64,000 nt of DNA from Pseudoalteromonas luteoviolacea S2607 (GTDB lineage: Bacteria > Pseudomonadota > Gammaproteobacteria > Enterobacterales > Alteromonadaceae), in assembly GCF_001625575.1 (NCBI RefSeq), contig NZ_AUXV01000011.1, forward strand, positions 62,001-126,000. Direction: 5' to 3'. The position numbers and the translations under genes are program-made. The first letter of the stretch is position 1, and every line of letters begins with the position of its first letter. The notes under the pieces were generated by a model that had not been told where the DNA came from, did no database searches, and saw nothing but the letters and a program-made list of their open reading frames with translations. Positions 25,756 through 35,006 of this stretch are shown here, in pieces.

Positions 25756-27060
25756 CTAACCAAATATACAGCGGAAACAGGCTCCTTGTGGTTTTTGCAA
25801 ATACACGAGTTCACCACCATGTTGCAGCATGATTTGCCTAGACAGGCTCAGGCCAATGCCCGAGCCTTGTTGCTTGGTGGTGTAGAAGGGCACAAACATC
25901 ATAGCCTGGGCCTGCTCGGTGATCCCTGGGCCATTGTCGATGATATCCACACAGAGCTTGTTACGGTCATTTTTGATGATCTTCAACGTGATCATGGGGT
26001 TGTTTTGGTCGCATATATCAAGTGCCTCTACTGCATTTTTACAGAGATTTATTAAAACTTGTTCTATCTGATTAATATCAAGCACACACCGTGCATTGTC
26101 TGGCACTTCGGTCATAAAGGTCACACCGGTATGCTGCATACAAAAGAGTTGTTTAATATTTTTTAAGAGCTCGCCAAGATCAACCGTGGTGAGCTGCGGT
26201 GCAGGTAAGCTACTCAGCTTTCTAAACTCTTGAATAAACTCACTTAGGTGGGCACTTCTTGACGCCAAAGTAGACAGTGCTAAATGGAGGTCTTGCTTGT
26301 CTTCTTCTTCATCAAAACTCAATGAGTCTGGCAACAATGCGATGCAAGTTTGTGCCATTGAAGAGAGCGGGGTGATTGAATTAGCGACCTCATGGGTAAG
26401 TACTTTTGTGAGCTGTTTGTATGCGTGTTGCTCTTTGGCATTGAGCTCCTCTTTAATCGATTGCAAGGTAATAACTTTGTATAACTTAGTTTGGATCCAC
26501 AGTGTACTTACCTGTATATACAAGGTGTCATGGAGCTCATTGTTTTGCCAAGAGAAGGTTTGACGGCTGTTTTTAAGCGTCTTATTAATAAAGTCACTAA
26601 TTTGCGGGTTGTTGCTTGCTAGGGCATCTATATGCTTGATTTTCAAGCCCAGCAGCTTTGTGACCGCAGCACTTTGCTCGATGATTCGACCGTGATCATT
26701 ACAGATAAGCATAGCCAGATCCATATGGCTAAATACGGCGTCGATAAATTGTACTTGCTGCTCGGCTGCTAATTGTGCAGCTTGCATTTGTGCTTGTGCG
26801 CTACGAAAGTCTTGGCGTAAAGGATGGTTACTTGGTAACCCCAAGGTGTGATCACCATTCGCAAGCGCTCGGAACAACTCCATAGGTACTCGTTTTTCTT
26901 TACGAAAAATATGGTGAAGCCAAACGGCCAATAATATTGCCGAAAAGGTAATGACAATCGTGGTGGCGCTGAGCCCGAAAGTGACAATAGCCAGCTGCAG
27001 TAACATACCCATACCAACTAAACTGCATGCCGCCATCAGCACCTTAAATTGACTGTTCAT
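25756..27060 (-). CDS. Sensor histidine kinase of an NtrC-type two-component system
   Basis: A 434-residue membrane kinase. Two N-terminal membrane helices (about 7-50) are followed by a PAS-like region (FIDAVFSHMDLAMLICNDHG) and a DHp domain with the phospho-acceptor in LTHEVANSITPLSSMAQ. The ATPase domain has NLCKNAVEAL (N box), DIIDNGPGI (G1) and GSGIGLSLSRQI (G2). It ends shortly after GELVYLQKPQGACFRCIFG, a normal end. Two bases separate it from the response regulator upstream, so they form one operon; the partner is a sigma-54 activator. Confidence 0.92.
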   Translation of the reverse strand: MNSQFKVLMAACSLVGMGMLLQLAIVTFGLSATTIVITFSAILLAVWLHHIFRKEKRVPMELFRALANGDHTLGLPSNHPLRQDFRSAQAQMQAAQLAAEQQVQFIDAVFSHMDLAMLICNDHGRIIEQSAAVTKLLGLKIKHIDALASNNPQISDFINKTLKNSRQTFSWQNNELHDTLYIQVSTLWIQTKLYKVITLQSIKEELNAKEQHAYKQLTKVLTHEVANSITPLSSMAQTCIALLPDSLSFDEEEDKQDLHLALSTLASRSAHLSEFIQEFRKLSSLPAPQLTTVDLGELLKNIKQLFCMQHTGVTFMTEVPDNARCVLDINQIEQVLINLCKNAVEALDICDQNNPMITLKIIKNDRNKLCVDIIDNGPGITEQAQAMMFVPFYTTKQQGSGIGLSLSRQIMLQHGGELVYLQKPQGACFRCIFG

Positions 27061-27062
27061 GA

Positions 27063-28445
27063 TTACAGCCCGTACTTTTCTAAGCGGCGATACATGGCGC
27101 CACGAGTCAAACCTAATGCTTTAGCCGCATGACTAACATTGCCCTGATGGTGTTTTAATGCAGCCCGAATTGCTCTTTGTTCAAGCACATCTAAATCAAA
27201 CGTGTCATATTCTTGCAAATGGACAGGTTGCGCAGACGTTGGCGCATTAGATGCAATGAGTACATGGTGGATCGCCAGCTCTTTACCTTCAGAGAGGATA
27301 ACAGCGCGTTCTATGGTGTGGGCAAGCTCACGTACATTACCCGGCCATGAATACTCGCACAGTGTCCGCAACGCACTGGGCGGAAGTGTCAGCTCGCGGC
27401 GATACTTTTGTTGGTAACTATGCATATAGTGCTCAACCAACAAGGGAATATCCTCTTTTCGCTCTCGTAGAGGGGGGAGGTTAATTTCTATGGTATTGAT
27501 TCGATACAATAAATCTTGACGAAACTGACCATCTACAACTGATTGTGGCAGGGCATCATTGGTCGCACAGACCAAACGAATGTCGACATCGATGGGTTGA
27601 TTGCCGCCAACCGGGGTGATTTGCCTATTTTGTAATGCTGCTAACAATTTCACTTGTTGATCAAGCGGCATATTACCTACTTCATCCAAGAATAAGGTGC
27701 CACCATGAGCTAATTCAAAACGACCAACTCTATCCGTTTTTGCATCGGTAAATGCCCCCTTTTTGTGGCCGAATAGCTCACTTTCAAACAAACTACCCGA
27801 GACGGCCCCCATATCTAAGCTGATAAATGGCATATGTGCTCGGGTACTCTGTTGATGTATAGCATGCGCTGTTAATTCTTTGCCCGTACCGCTCTCTCCT
27901 GTGATTAGAATATTGGCATCAGTTTTGGCTGCTTTATGCAGGGTATCAAAAACGTGTAACATCGCATCACTTTGCCCAATAAACTTACTTTGGGATTGGC
28001 TAAGTGCCTGACTCAGCCCTTGAGTCTGTCGCGAGAGTTGATGAATCGCTTGCTTGTCTTGCGCGTGGGCGAGTGCGGTAGCAACGACGGTCAATAATTG
28101 GTCGTTTTGCCAAGGTTTGGCAATAAAGTCTGTCGCGCCATTTTTGATGGCTTCAACAGCCAACTGCACATCGCTATAAGCGGTCATCAATACCACTGCA
28201 ATACAGGGCTCTTGTTCATGAATTTTCTTGAGCCAATAAAACCCCTCCTGCCCGCTAATTGCATCTCGGTTAAAATTCATATCGAGTAAAATGACATCTA
28301 CTTGATGGATGTTAAGTAACCCTTCTACGTCAAAAGGGTTGTCTGTGGTGAGGATTTTTTTGTGATGTTGCTTTAGTAGCAGCTTAGCGGCGAGCAATAC
28401 ATCTGTATTGTCATCCACGATCAGTATAGTTCCCTGCTTTTCCAT
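27063..28445 (-). CDS. NtrC-family sigma-54-dependent response regulator
   Basis: A 460-residue activator. The receiver domain (about 5-120) has ILIVDDNTD, the phospho-Asp in VILLDMNFN, LMTAYSD and the Lys in IAKPW. The AAA+ domain (about 165-390) has ITGESGTGKE (Walker A), the sigma-54-contacting GAFTDA, LFLDEVGNMPL (Walker B) and NVRELAHTIERAV. The C-terminal Fis-type HTH is ALKHHQGNVSHAAKALGLTR. It needs RpoN. The divergent exporter gene start carries a sigma-54-like promoter and dyads, the natural target. Confidence 0.94.
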   Translation of the reverse strand: MEKQGTILIVDDNTDVLLAAKLLLKQHHKKILTTDNPFDVEGLLNIHQVDVILLDMNFNRDAISGQEGFYWLKKIHEQEPCIAVVLMTAYSDVQLAVEAIKNGATDFIAKPWQNDQLLTVVATALAHAQDKQAIHQLSRQTQGLSQALSQSQSKFIGQSDAMLHVFDTLHKAAKTDANILITGESGTGKELTAHAIHQQSTRAHMPFISLDMGAVSGSLFESELFGHKKGAFTDAKTDRVGRFELAHGGTLFLDEVGNMPLDQQVKLLAALQNRQITPVGGNQPIDVDIRLVCATNDALPQSVVDGQFRQDLLYRINTIEINLPPLRERKEDIPLLVEHYMHSYQQKYRRELTLPPSALRTLCEYSWPGNVRELAHTIERAVILSEGKELAIHHVLIASNAPTSAQPVHLQEYDTFDLDVLEQRAIRAALKHHQGNVSHAAKALGLTRGAMYRRLEKYGL

Positions 28446-28505
28446 GCCGGCGACTCAATGTAGTTATTTTTTGACCCGAGCAGCTTACCGCAAAACCACA
28501 GAAAG

Positions 28506-28548
28506 TGTCCAATTATGGACAGATAAGTGTACTGTAAACGGACACTTA
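28506..28548. promoter_or_regulatory. Putative activator-binding dyads upstream of the exporter operon
   Basis: A perfect 16-bp palindrome, TGTCC-AATTAT-GGACA (28506-28521), is followed by a second inverted repeat TAAGTGT ... ACACTTA (28524-28530/28542-28548) that also contains a GGACA half. They lie 57-115 bases upstream of the sigma-54-like promoter, the usual place for an NtrC-type activator. The activator gene starts just to the left, on the opposite strand. Confidence 0.6.
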
Positions 28549-28604
28549 TTTAGTTTCTGCCTTCCATATTTATATTAACTGATTGTATTTTAATAGTTTT
28601 TTTG

Positions 28605-28620
28605 TTGGCACCAAAATTGA
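28605..28620 (+). promoter_or_regulatory. Sigma-54-like (-24/-12) promoter
   Basis: TTGGCACCAAAATTGA matches the consensus TGGCAC-N5-TTGC except for A in place of C at the last position. It ends 37 bases before the start codon of the adaptor gene, leaving a short 5' leader. The adjacent NtrC-type regulator supports the call. Confidence 0.65.
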
Positions 28621-28657
28621 CTAGTAATTAGGTAACTAGGCAAAAGGAGCTGATGTT

Positions 28658-29917
28658 ATGGATAAGAAAATCTCTAATAAAAATCACCGTCGTTACATCA
28701 AGCCAGCACTATTTAGCTGCTTCGCTTTGTTGGTTGGTTTTGGCGCATATAGTCTGAGCCAGTCGGCAGAGCAGGGACAAATGCAAACCGTTAATAAGGC
28801 TGGGGTGACTGTCAGCTCTGTGATCAGTGGTGAGTTTAAAAACGCGTTGAATATTCGCGGGCAAGTTGTGCCAAAAACAACCATATTTCTAGACACAGTG
28901 TCTGGTGGCCGTGTAGAGGGGAAATTGGTGGAGCAAGGTGTTTATGTTGAGCAAGGACAGCCTTTGGTGCGGCTCTCTAACACCAATTTACAACTAGATG
29001 TGATGAGTCGTGAAGCTCAAGTCACTGAACAACTTAACTTTTTACGCAACACCCAGATGACCATGACCACTAACACGCTAAACCTTAAGCGCGATTTGTT
29101 AGACATAGAGTTACAGATAAGCCACCTAGAGCGCAGGCTTAGACAATCTGAGGCACTGCTTAAAAAGGGCCTAACGAGTCAAGATGAAGTGGATGAGATC
29201 CGTCAAGACCTACAGTACAACCGCGATATTCATAAATTAACCCTAGAGCGTCAAAAGCAAGAGACCAGCATTCGTGAAGTGCAACTGGCTCAACTGGAAG
29301 ACAGTGCCAAGATGCTGCAAAACAATCTGCAATTTGCGCGTAAAAATCTTGAAAGTTTACAAGTTACTGCACCTGTATCTGGATATCTCAGTGAACTAGA
29401 TGTGCAAGTTGGTGAGTCCAAGCAAGCTGGCGCGCGTTTAGGTCAAATAGATATTCCAGGAGAGTACAAATTAGCAGTGAGCTTAGATGAGTTTTACTTA
29501 ACACAAGTATCGTTAGGTATGGCTGTGGAGATATCTCATGGCAGCAACATGTTGCAAGCAAAAATCAGCAAAATTGATAGCCGAGTGACCAATGCGCAGT
29601 TTCAAATTGAAGCCGAATTGCCGTCTGGTATTCAAGACATCAAACGTGGACAAGGTTTAGATGCTCAATTGATGTTCAGCGACGAACAAGCACAGGCGAC
29701 ATTGTTGCCACGCGGGGCATTCTTTACCACCAGTGGTGGGCATTGGGTCTTTGTACTCAATCGTGAAGGTAGCCAAGCGACACGCCGTGACGTGCGTTTA
29801 GGCAAGAAAAATCAACATTACTATGAGGTGATTTCTGGTCTTGCACCAGGAGAGCAAGTGATTACCTCCAACTACGGTAATTTTGACAAAGCCCAAGTAT
29901 TAAATTTAACAAACTAA
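28658..29917 (+). CDS. MacA-like periplasmic adaptor of an ABC exporter
   Basis: A 419-residue membrane fusion protein with an N-terminal anchor helix at about 17-34. The lipoyl halves lie at LNIRGQVVPKTTIFLDTVSG (about 58-77), followed by VEQGVYVEQGQPLVRL, and LQVTAPVSGYLSELDVQVGE (about 232-251). Between them is a long coiled coil. A beta-barrel part follows and the C-terminal membrane-proximal domain is seen at GHWVFVLNREGSQATRRDVR. Together with the next two genes it forms a MacAB-type tripartite exporter needing TolC. AAGGAG precedes the ATG. The likely control is the sigma-54-like promoter just upstream. Confidence 0.9.
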   Translation: MDKKISNKNHRRYIKPALFSCFALLVGFGAYSLSQSAEQGQMQTVNKAGVTVSSVISGEFKNALNIRGQVVPKTTIFLDTVSGGRVEGKLVEQGVYVEQGQPLVRLSNTNLQLDVMSREAQVTEQLNFLRNTQMTMTTNTLNLKRDLLDIELQISHLERRLRQSEALLKKGLTSQDEVDEIRQDLQYNRDIHKLTLERQKQETSIREVQLAQLEDSAKMLQNNLQFARKNLESLQVTAPVSGYLSELDVQVGESKQAGARLGQIDIPGEYKLAVSLDEFYLTQVSLGMAVEISHGSNMLQAKISKIDSRVTNAQFQIEAELPSGIQDIKRGQGLDAQLMFSDEQAQATLLPRGAFFTTSGGHWVFVLNREGSQATRRDVRLGKKNQHYYEVISGLAPGEQVITSNYGNFDKAQVLNLTN

Positions 29918-29953
29918 AAACGATAAGCACCTATAAAACATTAAGGAACAATC

Positions 29954-30655
29954 ATGATTAAGCTGTCTAATTTACATCGTGTGTTTAGAACACATGATAT
30001 CGAAACAACCGCATTGAATGGCATTGATCTCACGGTTGAGCAAGGGGAGTTTGTAGCCATAATGGGACCTTCCGGCTGTGGCAAGTCCACTTTACTTTCT
30101 ATTTTAGGGTTGTTGGATGCTCCCTCTAGCGGTAGTTACAATTTTGATGGGACTGAGGTTGCGGCGTTTTCTGAGCAACAGATGGCAAATTTACGCAAAG
30201 CGTCGATTGGCTTTGTCTTTCAGAGCTTTAACTTAATCGACGAATTAACCGTATTTGAAAACGTCGCACTGCCATTGCAGTATCAAAATGTCTCTAAGGC
30301 CGAGCGCACTCAGCGTGTGGAAGAAATTTTAAAACGTGTGGCAATCGACCATCGAGCCAGTCACTTACCGCAACAGCTTTCGGGTGGCCAACAGCAGCGG
30401 GTGGCGGTAGCACGCGCGCTGGTGATCAACCCGAAACTGATTTTAGCGGATGAGCCAACGGGTAACCTTGATTCAAAAAATTCTCAAGAAGTAATGGCCA
30501 TGCTACGAGAGTTAAACCGAGACGGCACCACGGTGATTATGGTGACGCACTCTGAAACCGAAGGAAAATATGCAGACAGGGTAATACGTCTCCTTGATGG
30601 AACAATCATTGTAGATAAAGCGAGTCAGGTAAATCACACAGCGAGTGTTGCTTAA
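29954..30655 (+). CDS. ABC transporter ATP-binding protein (MacB/LolD type)
   Basis: A 233-residue stand-alone ATPase. Walker [11 protein letters not shown]-loop [14 protein letters not shown], signature [16 protein letters not shown], Walker [14 protein letters not shown] and the switch His in MVTHSE are all intact. The segment [20 protein letters not shown] is typical of the MacB/LolD branch that works with FtsX-type permeases. AAGGAACA precedes the ATG. In MacB itself the ATPase is fused to the permease; here it is separate. It is followed by the permease after 34 bases. Confidence 0.94.
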   Translation: MIKLSNLHRVFRTHDIETTALNGIDLTVEQGEFVAIMGPSGCGKSTLLSILGLLDAPSSGSYNFDGTEVAAFSEQQMANLRKASIGFVFQSFNLIDELTVFENVALPLQYQNVSKAERTQRVEEILKRVAIDHRASHLPQQLSGGQQQRVAVARALVINPKLILADEPTGNLDSKNSQEVMAMLRELNRDGTTVIMVTHSETEGKYADRVIRLLDGTIIVDKASQVNHTASVA

Positions 30656-30689
30656 CACCCGAGGCCAGCAAGGAGCCCTAGGAGGTATT

Positions 30690-33101
30690 ATGTTTTCAAA
30701 TTATCTTAAAACGTCGTTACGCGCATTCTCCAACCATAAACAGCATTTTGCTTTAAATATTATGGGTCTTAGCATCGGTTTGGCAGCGGCAATTATGGTG
30801 ACTTTGTTTGCAGTATATGAGCTGTCATTTGATCGCACTCAGCCACATGCGCAGCAGGTTTATCGCGTACATACAGACTACCGTAGTTGGGGTTTACAAT
30901 TAGTTGGCACGGCAGGCAGCGATGCCCCAGAAATGCTCAAAGAACATACACAAGTTGAGGATGTTTTATTACTTGCGAGTGCCGACGGCTTAGAGTTTTA
31001 CAATGCTGCATTGGCGCTAACAGTGAAGGTGGCTGACAGACAGGTGCAGCTACCAAGCTTTTATGCCGTCAAAGGCAATTTGCTCGACTTTGTCAATCTG
31101 AACGTATTGTCAGGGTCGGTACAAGATGCCATTTCACTACCCGATCAACTGGCTCTCAGCCAAAGTACAGCGATTAGCTTATTTGGCCACACCAATGTCG
31201 TTGGAGAGCAACTAAATCATGACTCGGGCAGTTACACCGTTGCCGCTGTGTTTGAAGATTTACCCGAAAATACGCACTTTTATTTTCATACTCTAACAGC
31301 GGTTCCTAAGCATGCGGATCCAGATGTGCATGGTTACCTTTACATGCGTTTAGCGTCCAATGCAGATTCAACGGCGATTGAAGCGGAGCTCAACCGCACG
31401 TTTAATGATAGACAGCAGGGGCGCAGAAAAACCCTAACTTTGCATATGGTGCCGCTACTGGATGTGTATTTTAATAGCAATGGCCCATTTGAAATGAAGC
31501 AAGGTGGTTCTGAGCAAGTGATGTGGGTAAGCGTCGCATTAGCTGTCATCTTACTACTCGTGGCAAGCACTAACTTTATTAACTTGAATATAGCGGCCGC
31601 AGCCAGACGTGCAAAAGAGGTCGGAGTGAGAAAAGCACTGGGCGCCAGTCGGTTGCAGCTAATACAGCAATTTCTAACTGAAGCACTGTTGGTGGTCAGT
31701 ATCTCGGGCTTAATCGCACTGGCTTTAGTCGAAATAACATTGCCTTGGGTGAATCAAATGCTGGGCAGAAACCTAAGTTTAGACTTTTCGGCTTGGTTTT
31801 TAGTCTCTGTGATTGGGGTGATAATGTTAGTAGGCGTACTGTCTGGGTTATACCCCGCGCTGTTTATTTCTTCATTTAGCGCAAAACGTGTCCTGAGTGG
31901 AGATTTACAGCGAGGCCAAACTGCTATTTGGGTGCGAAAACTCACCTTGTATTTACAAAGTGTCCTGTCGATTGCTTTGATCATCGCTGCGGTAACTATC
32001 TACAAACAAATGGCGCTGGTGAATGAGTTAGAAGTTGGCTATGGCAAAACAGACAGACTACTGGTGAAATCACTGCCATCCGAATTACTTTTCAAAGCGG
32101 ATAATAACCGACTATTTGATAGTATTCGTGCGCTACCGGGAGTATCACAGGTGACGATCAGCAATACGAACTTAACGGTAGATATGAATGGTGAGTTATT
32201 CTTAACGTGGCCCAATGGTGAGCAAATTGAAGGTACGCAACCTACGGTATCAACGGGCTACCATGCGGTTGATACATTGGGACTGACACTGCTGGCAGGG
32301 CGTGATTTTGTGCCCCAGTATGGCTCTGACTGGGCACACACGGATGACCAAGGTGTCAGACATTATGCCATTTTAGTCACTGAGAGCTTGATGAAATTGG
32401 CAGGCTATGACAACCCAAATGACATCATCGGCAAGCAAGCAACTGCGCATCGAGGACGCACGCAAGTGACCATTGTTGGCGTCGTTGCGGATGTAAAGCT
32501 GGGATCAGCGAAACAGCAAAAGCTACCGCTTTCCTTCCGCTTGGGCGTCAATAGCCTACCTGGAGCAGACATTGTTGTAAAACTGGATAAGAGTGTATCG
32601 ACTGAGCAGGTATCGAGACAAATTCAGACGATGGTCGTTGAGCAACTTAAGTTACATGAAGTGTCTATCACGCGTATTGAAGATGAATACCAGCGAGCGC
32701 ATATTAGTGAGCACCGTGTTCAACAGTTAGTCTTATTTTTCAGCTCATTGGCGGTGTTTTTAACTTGCCTTGGGGTGCTAGGTTTGGCTTCTTTCTCTGC
32801 ACTGCGCAGACAAAAGGAAGTGGCGGTACGTAAAGTACTGGGCGCTTCTCGATATAGCCTTGTGAATCTTTTAGCTCGGGAATACTTGGTATTAATCGCG
32901 GTGGCGGTATTACTGGCATTTCCTATGAGTTACTGGTTCTTGGAGGGTTGGTTGAGCAACTTTAACGAGCGTATTTCGCAAGTGCCTTGGGTATATTTAT
33001 GCAGTGCCGTGTTTGTGGCGTTAAGTACGTGGCTAACGGTGGCATTACTGGCCTTTCGTGCTGCCAGTGTGCGCCCGTCACTGATTTTACGCTATGAATA
33101 A
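30690..33101 (+). CDS. FtsX-type ABC permease with two repeats (MacB-like)
   Basis: An 803-residue permease. The chosen ATG at 30690 has AGGAGGT 6 bases upstream; an earlier in-frame start at 30645 lies within the ATPase gene and has none. There is an N-terminal helix (FALNIMGLSIGLAAAIMVTLF), a large periplasmic MacB-type domain, and three FtsX helices with REV-type motifs (ARRAKEVGVRKALGASRLQL). A second copy of the whole unit follows, ending in LRRQKEVAVRKVLGASRYSL and two more helices. Such eight-helix double-FtsX permeases are common in marine gammaproteobacteria and Bacteroidota. The substrate is unknown; antibiotic, peptide or envelope stress roles are plausible. Confidence 0.9.
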   Translation: MFSNYLKTSLRAFSNHKQHFALNIMGLSIGLAAAIMVTLFAVYELSFDRTQPHAQQVYRVHTDYRSWGLQLVGTAGSDAPEMLKEHTQVEDVLLLASADGLEFYNAALALTVKVADRQVQLPSFYAVKGNLLDFVNLNVLSGSVQDAISLPDQLALSQSTAISLFGHTNVVGEQLNHDSGSYTVAAVFEDLPENTHFYFHTLTAVPKHADPDVHGYLYMRLASNADSTAIEAELNRTFNDRQQGRRKTLTLHMVPLLDVYFNSNGPFEMKQGGSEQVMWVSVALAVILLLVASTNFINLNIAAAARRAKEVGVRKALGASRLQLIQQFLTEALLVVSISGLIALALVEITLPWVNQMLGRNLSLDFSAWFLVSVIGVIMLVGVLSGLYPALFISSFSAKRVLSGDLQRGQTAIWVRKLTLYLQSVLSIALIIAAVTIYKQMALVNELEVGYGKTDRLLVKSLPSELLFKADNNRLFDSIRALPGVSQVTISNTNLTVDMNGELFLTWPNGEQIEGTQPTVSTGYHAVDTLGLTLLAGRDFVPQYGSDWAHTDDQGVRHYAILVTESLMKLAGYDNPNDIIGKQATAHRGRTQVTIVGVVADVKLGSAKQQKLPLSFRLGVNSLPGADIVVKLDKSVSTEQVSRQIQTMVVEQLKLHEVSITRIEDEYQRAHISEHRVQQLVLFFSSLAVFLTCLGVLGLASFSALRRQKEVAVRKVLGASRYSLVNLLAREYLVLIAVAVLLAFPMSYWFLEGWLSNFNERISQVPWVYLCSAVFVALSTWLTVALLAFRAASVRPSLILRYE

Positions 33102-33106
33102 AATCA

Positions 33107-33136
33107 AAAAGGGTCAGCATTTGCTGACCCTTTTGC
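33107..33136. terminator. Bidirectional terminator between permease and aspartic protease genes
   Basis: A 13-bp stem (AAAAGGGTCAGCA with TGCTGACCCTTTT) with a minimal loop has A runs on one side and T runs on the other, so it can stop transcription from both convergent genes. Confidence 0.92.
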
Positions 33137-33143
33137 TTTGTGA

Positions 33144-34040
33144 TTAATTGCTTTTCGGTGTGCTTATATGCATGTTGCCCTTTTTAAGGTCCATCGTCAT
33201 CACAAAGTGTTTAAAGACTTGGTAGCCGACAATACCTCTGACCTTAGTGCCTTTTACATGGCTGGCCGTTGAACTATATTGGCTGACAAGATTGACATTA
33301 TTGCCTTTGGCTGGAAAAGAAACCGGTACGTTTGACAACGTAAAAGGACCAAAGGTGACTTCTTTTGCTTTGGCTGTTTCCATATTGCCTGTGCTATTAA
33401 CGCCAGAAAATGTGGATACTTGGTTTTCTGATTCTAACCAACCAAATCTGTCAGCAAAGCGGCGTTCAATCATAATTCCACCCGTAAATCCGGTATCTAA
33501 TAACATCCACGCTGACTCGCCCTGAATGTCAATCTTAACAATAGGTTGGCCAAAGCCTTTTTGGATTTTAAAATCAATATTTTCAAACTTTTTCAAATCT
33601 AGGTGATCATGCGTTAATAAGCGAATACGCTTATTCGGGTAATCAATTTGTGTGTTGAATAATTGAAAAAAACCTCGGCCAAATAGTAAAGACGTGGTCT
33701 CGTCATCAAAAGTCACTTCCGGGAGCCCTTCTAAAGAGGTTTCTATGCCAAAAAATGAGACCGGGACCTTTTGGTAGACTTTATTACGTTGCGTATCGAA
33801 TGCACCTTGGATGTGCATGTTGCCGCTATGCGTATAGTCAAGTTTGTTTGCATTTACAAAGCTGCTGTTGATAGCGTTGATGCTTGCACCAGTGTCTAGA
33901 ACGGCGTAACTATCGATACCAGACGCTTTGACTGGAATCGTAATGAGGCCATTTTTATATGTAAAGTCAAGCCAAGGAGTGACAGCGGCATAGGTAAAGG
34001 TGTGGAAGAATACACCTAATAACAAAATGATAAGTTTCAT
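33144..34040 (-). CDS. Secreted retropepsin-like aspartic protease with two DTG sites
   Basis: About 298 residues from the ATG at 34040, which gives a normal signal peptide (KLIILLLGVFFHTFTYA) and has AGAG upstream; a start at 34073 would put a charged stretch before it. Two active-site-like motifs are present: AVLDTGASINAI and WMLLDTGFTGGIMI. A single chain with two DTG halves should fold as an internal pseudo-dimer of the clan AA (pepsin/retropepsin) kind. Periplasmic location is likely. The physiological substrate is unknown. It is not in an operon. Confidence 0.85.
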   Translation of the reverse strand: MKLIILLLGVFFHTFTYAAVTPWLDFTYKNGLITIPVKASGIDSYAVLDTGASINAINSSFVNANKLDYTHSGNMHIQGAFDTQRNKVYQKVPVSFFGIETSLEGLPEVTFDDETTSLLFGRGFFQLFNTQIDYPNKRIRLLTHDHLDLKKFENIDFKIQKGFGQPIVKIDIQGESAWMLLDTGFTGGIMIERRFADRFGWLESENQVSTFSGVNSTGNMETAKAKEVTFGPFTLSNVPVSFPAKGNNVNLVSQYSSTASHVKGTKVRGIVGYQVFKHFVMTMDLKKGNMHISTPKSN

Positions 34041-34160
34041 CTTTACTCTTGAATTTGTTGGTGATTTAGACAATTTGTTGAGATTTTAGGGATTATTGTG
34101 AGTGGTCGCAAGTTTTTTAAACAAAGAGCGCTTGAATAAACAGCAAAGTTTCGACTACAA

Positions 34161-34193
34161 TGCACTTAAATTTCGAAACGAAACTTAAGTGCA
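34161..34193. promoter_or_regulatory. 33-bp palindrome upstream of glmR (probable operator)
   Basis: Outer arms TGCACTTAA (34161-34169) and TTAAGTGCA (34185-34193) and inner arms TTTCG/CGAAA (34171-34175/34179-34183) share the same centre at 34177, with a single mismatched pair between them. It ends 6 bases before the glmR ATG. A DeoR-type autoregulatory site is the natural reading; in RNA the same symmetry would form a hairpin covering the ribosome-binding region. Confidence 0.7.
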
Positions 34194-34199
34194 CATTTG

Positions 34200-34976
34200 A
34201 TGACTAAACGTAATACACAACAGCGCCGACATACCATAGTCTCACGAGTAAATAGTGAAGGTGAAGTGAGTGTTGAGGCTTTAGCCGCTGAGTTCGAAAC
34301 ATCAGAAGTTACGATTCGAAAGGATTTAACCGCACTTGAAAAGAGCGGTCTGTTGCTGCGCCGTTACGGAGGTGCAGTGGCATTACCAAAAGAAATTGTT
34401 GCAACCAATGTGGATAAACAAGACCCACATCGCAAAGTGTCAATTGCAAAGGCAGCCGCGGCACTTATTCGAGATCATAATCGGATAATTATTGATAGCG
34501 GTAGAACAACTGCTGCCATGATCCCAGAACTTGCGAGCAAACGAGGCTTGGTGGTGATGACCAATGCTATCAACATTGCTAACCGTCTGCTGTCGCTAGA
34601 AAACGAACCCACCTTATTGATGACCGGTGGTACTTGGGACCCCCATTCTGAGTCGTTCCAAGGCCAAGTTGCAGAACAAGTGCTACGCTCTTATGACTTC
34701 GATCAGCTATTTATTGGCGCAGATGGCATTGACGTGGCTCGTGGCACAACGACGTTTAACGAGTTAATTGGTTTGAGCAAGGTGATGGCAGAGTCAGCCA
34801 GAGAAGTTATTGTGCTGGTGGAGTCTGAGAAGATTGGTCGCAAAATCCCAAATTTAGAGCTGCCTTGGCAGCAAGTCACAACCTTGATCACCGACAACAC
34901 CTTGGCGCCAGACATGCGCCAAGCGATCGAGGCCCATGGCGTGAACGTGATCTGTGCAGAGATCACACAAGATTAA
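34200..34976 (+). CDS. glmR: DeoR-family regulator next to glmS (GlmR-like)
   Basis: A 258-residue DeoR regulator (ATG at 34200; TTG at 34197 possible). The N-terminal HTH reads RRHTIVSRVNSEGEVSVEAL, then FETSEVTIRKDLTALEKSGLLLRRYGGAV, the family hallmark in part. The C-terminal sugar-phosphate sensor domain has IIDSGRTTAAMIPEL, VVMTNAINIANRLL, MTGGTWDP, QLFIGADGID and VLVESEKIGRKIPN. Placement 30 bases before glmS is typical for gammaproteobacteria that control amino-sugar synthesis through a DeoR protein instead of GlmZ/GlmY RNAs. A strong palindrome lies just before the start and may serve autoregulation. Confidence 0.88.
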   Translation: MTKRNTQQRRHTIVSRVNSEGEVSVEALAAEFETSEVTIRKDLTALEKSGLLLRRYGGAVALPKEIVATNVDKQDPHRKVSIAKAAAALIRDHNRIIIDSGRTTAAMIPELASKRGLVVMTNAINIANRLLSLENEPTLLMTGGTWDPHSESFQGQVAEQVLRSYDFDQLFIGADGIDVARGTTTFNELIGLSKVMAESAREVIVLVESEKIGRKIPNLELPWQQVTTLITDNTLAPDMRQAIEAHGVNVICAEITQD

Positions 34977-35006
34977 ACACACAAACGTGCAAAAAATGGA
35001 GAGATT

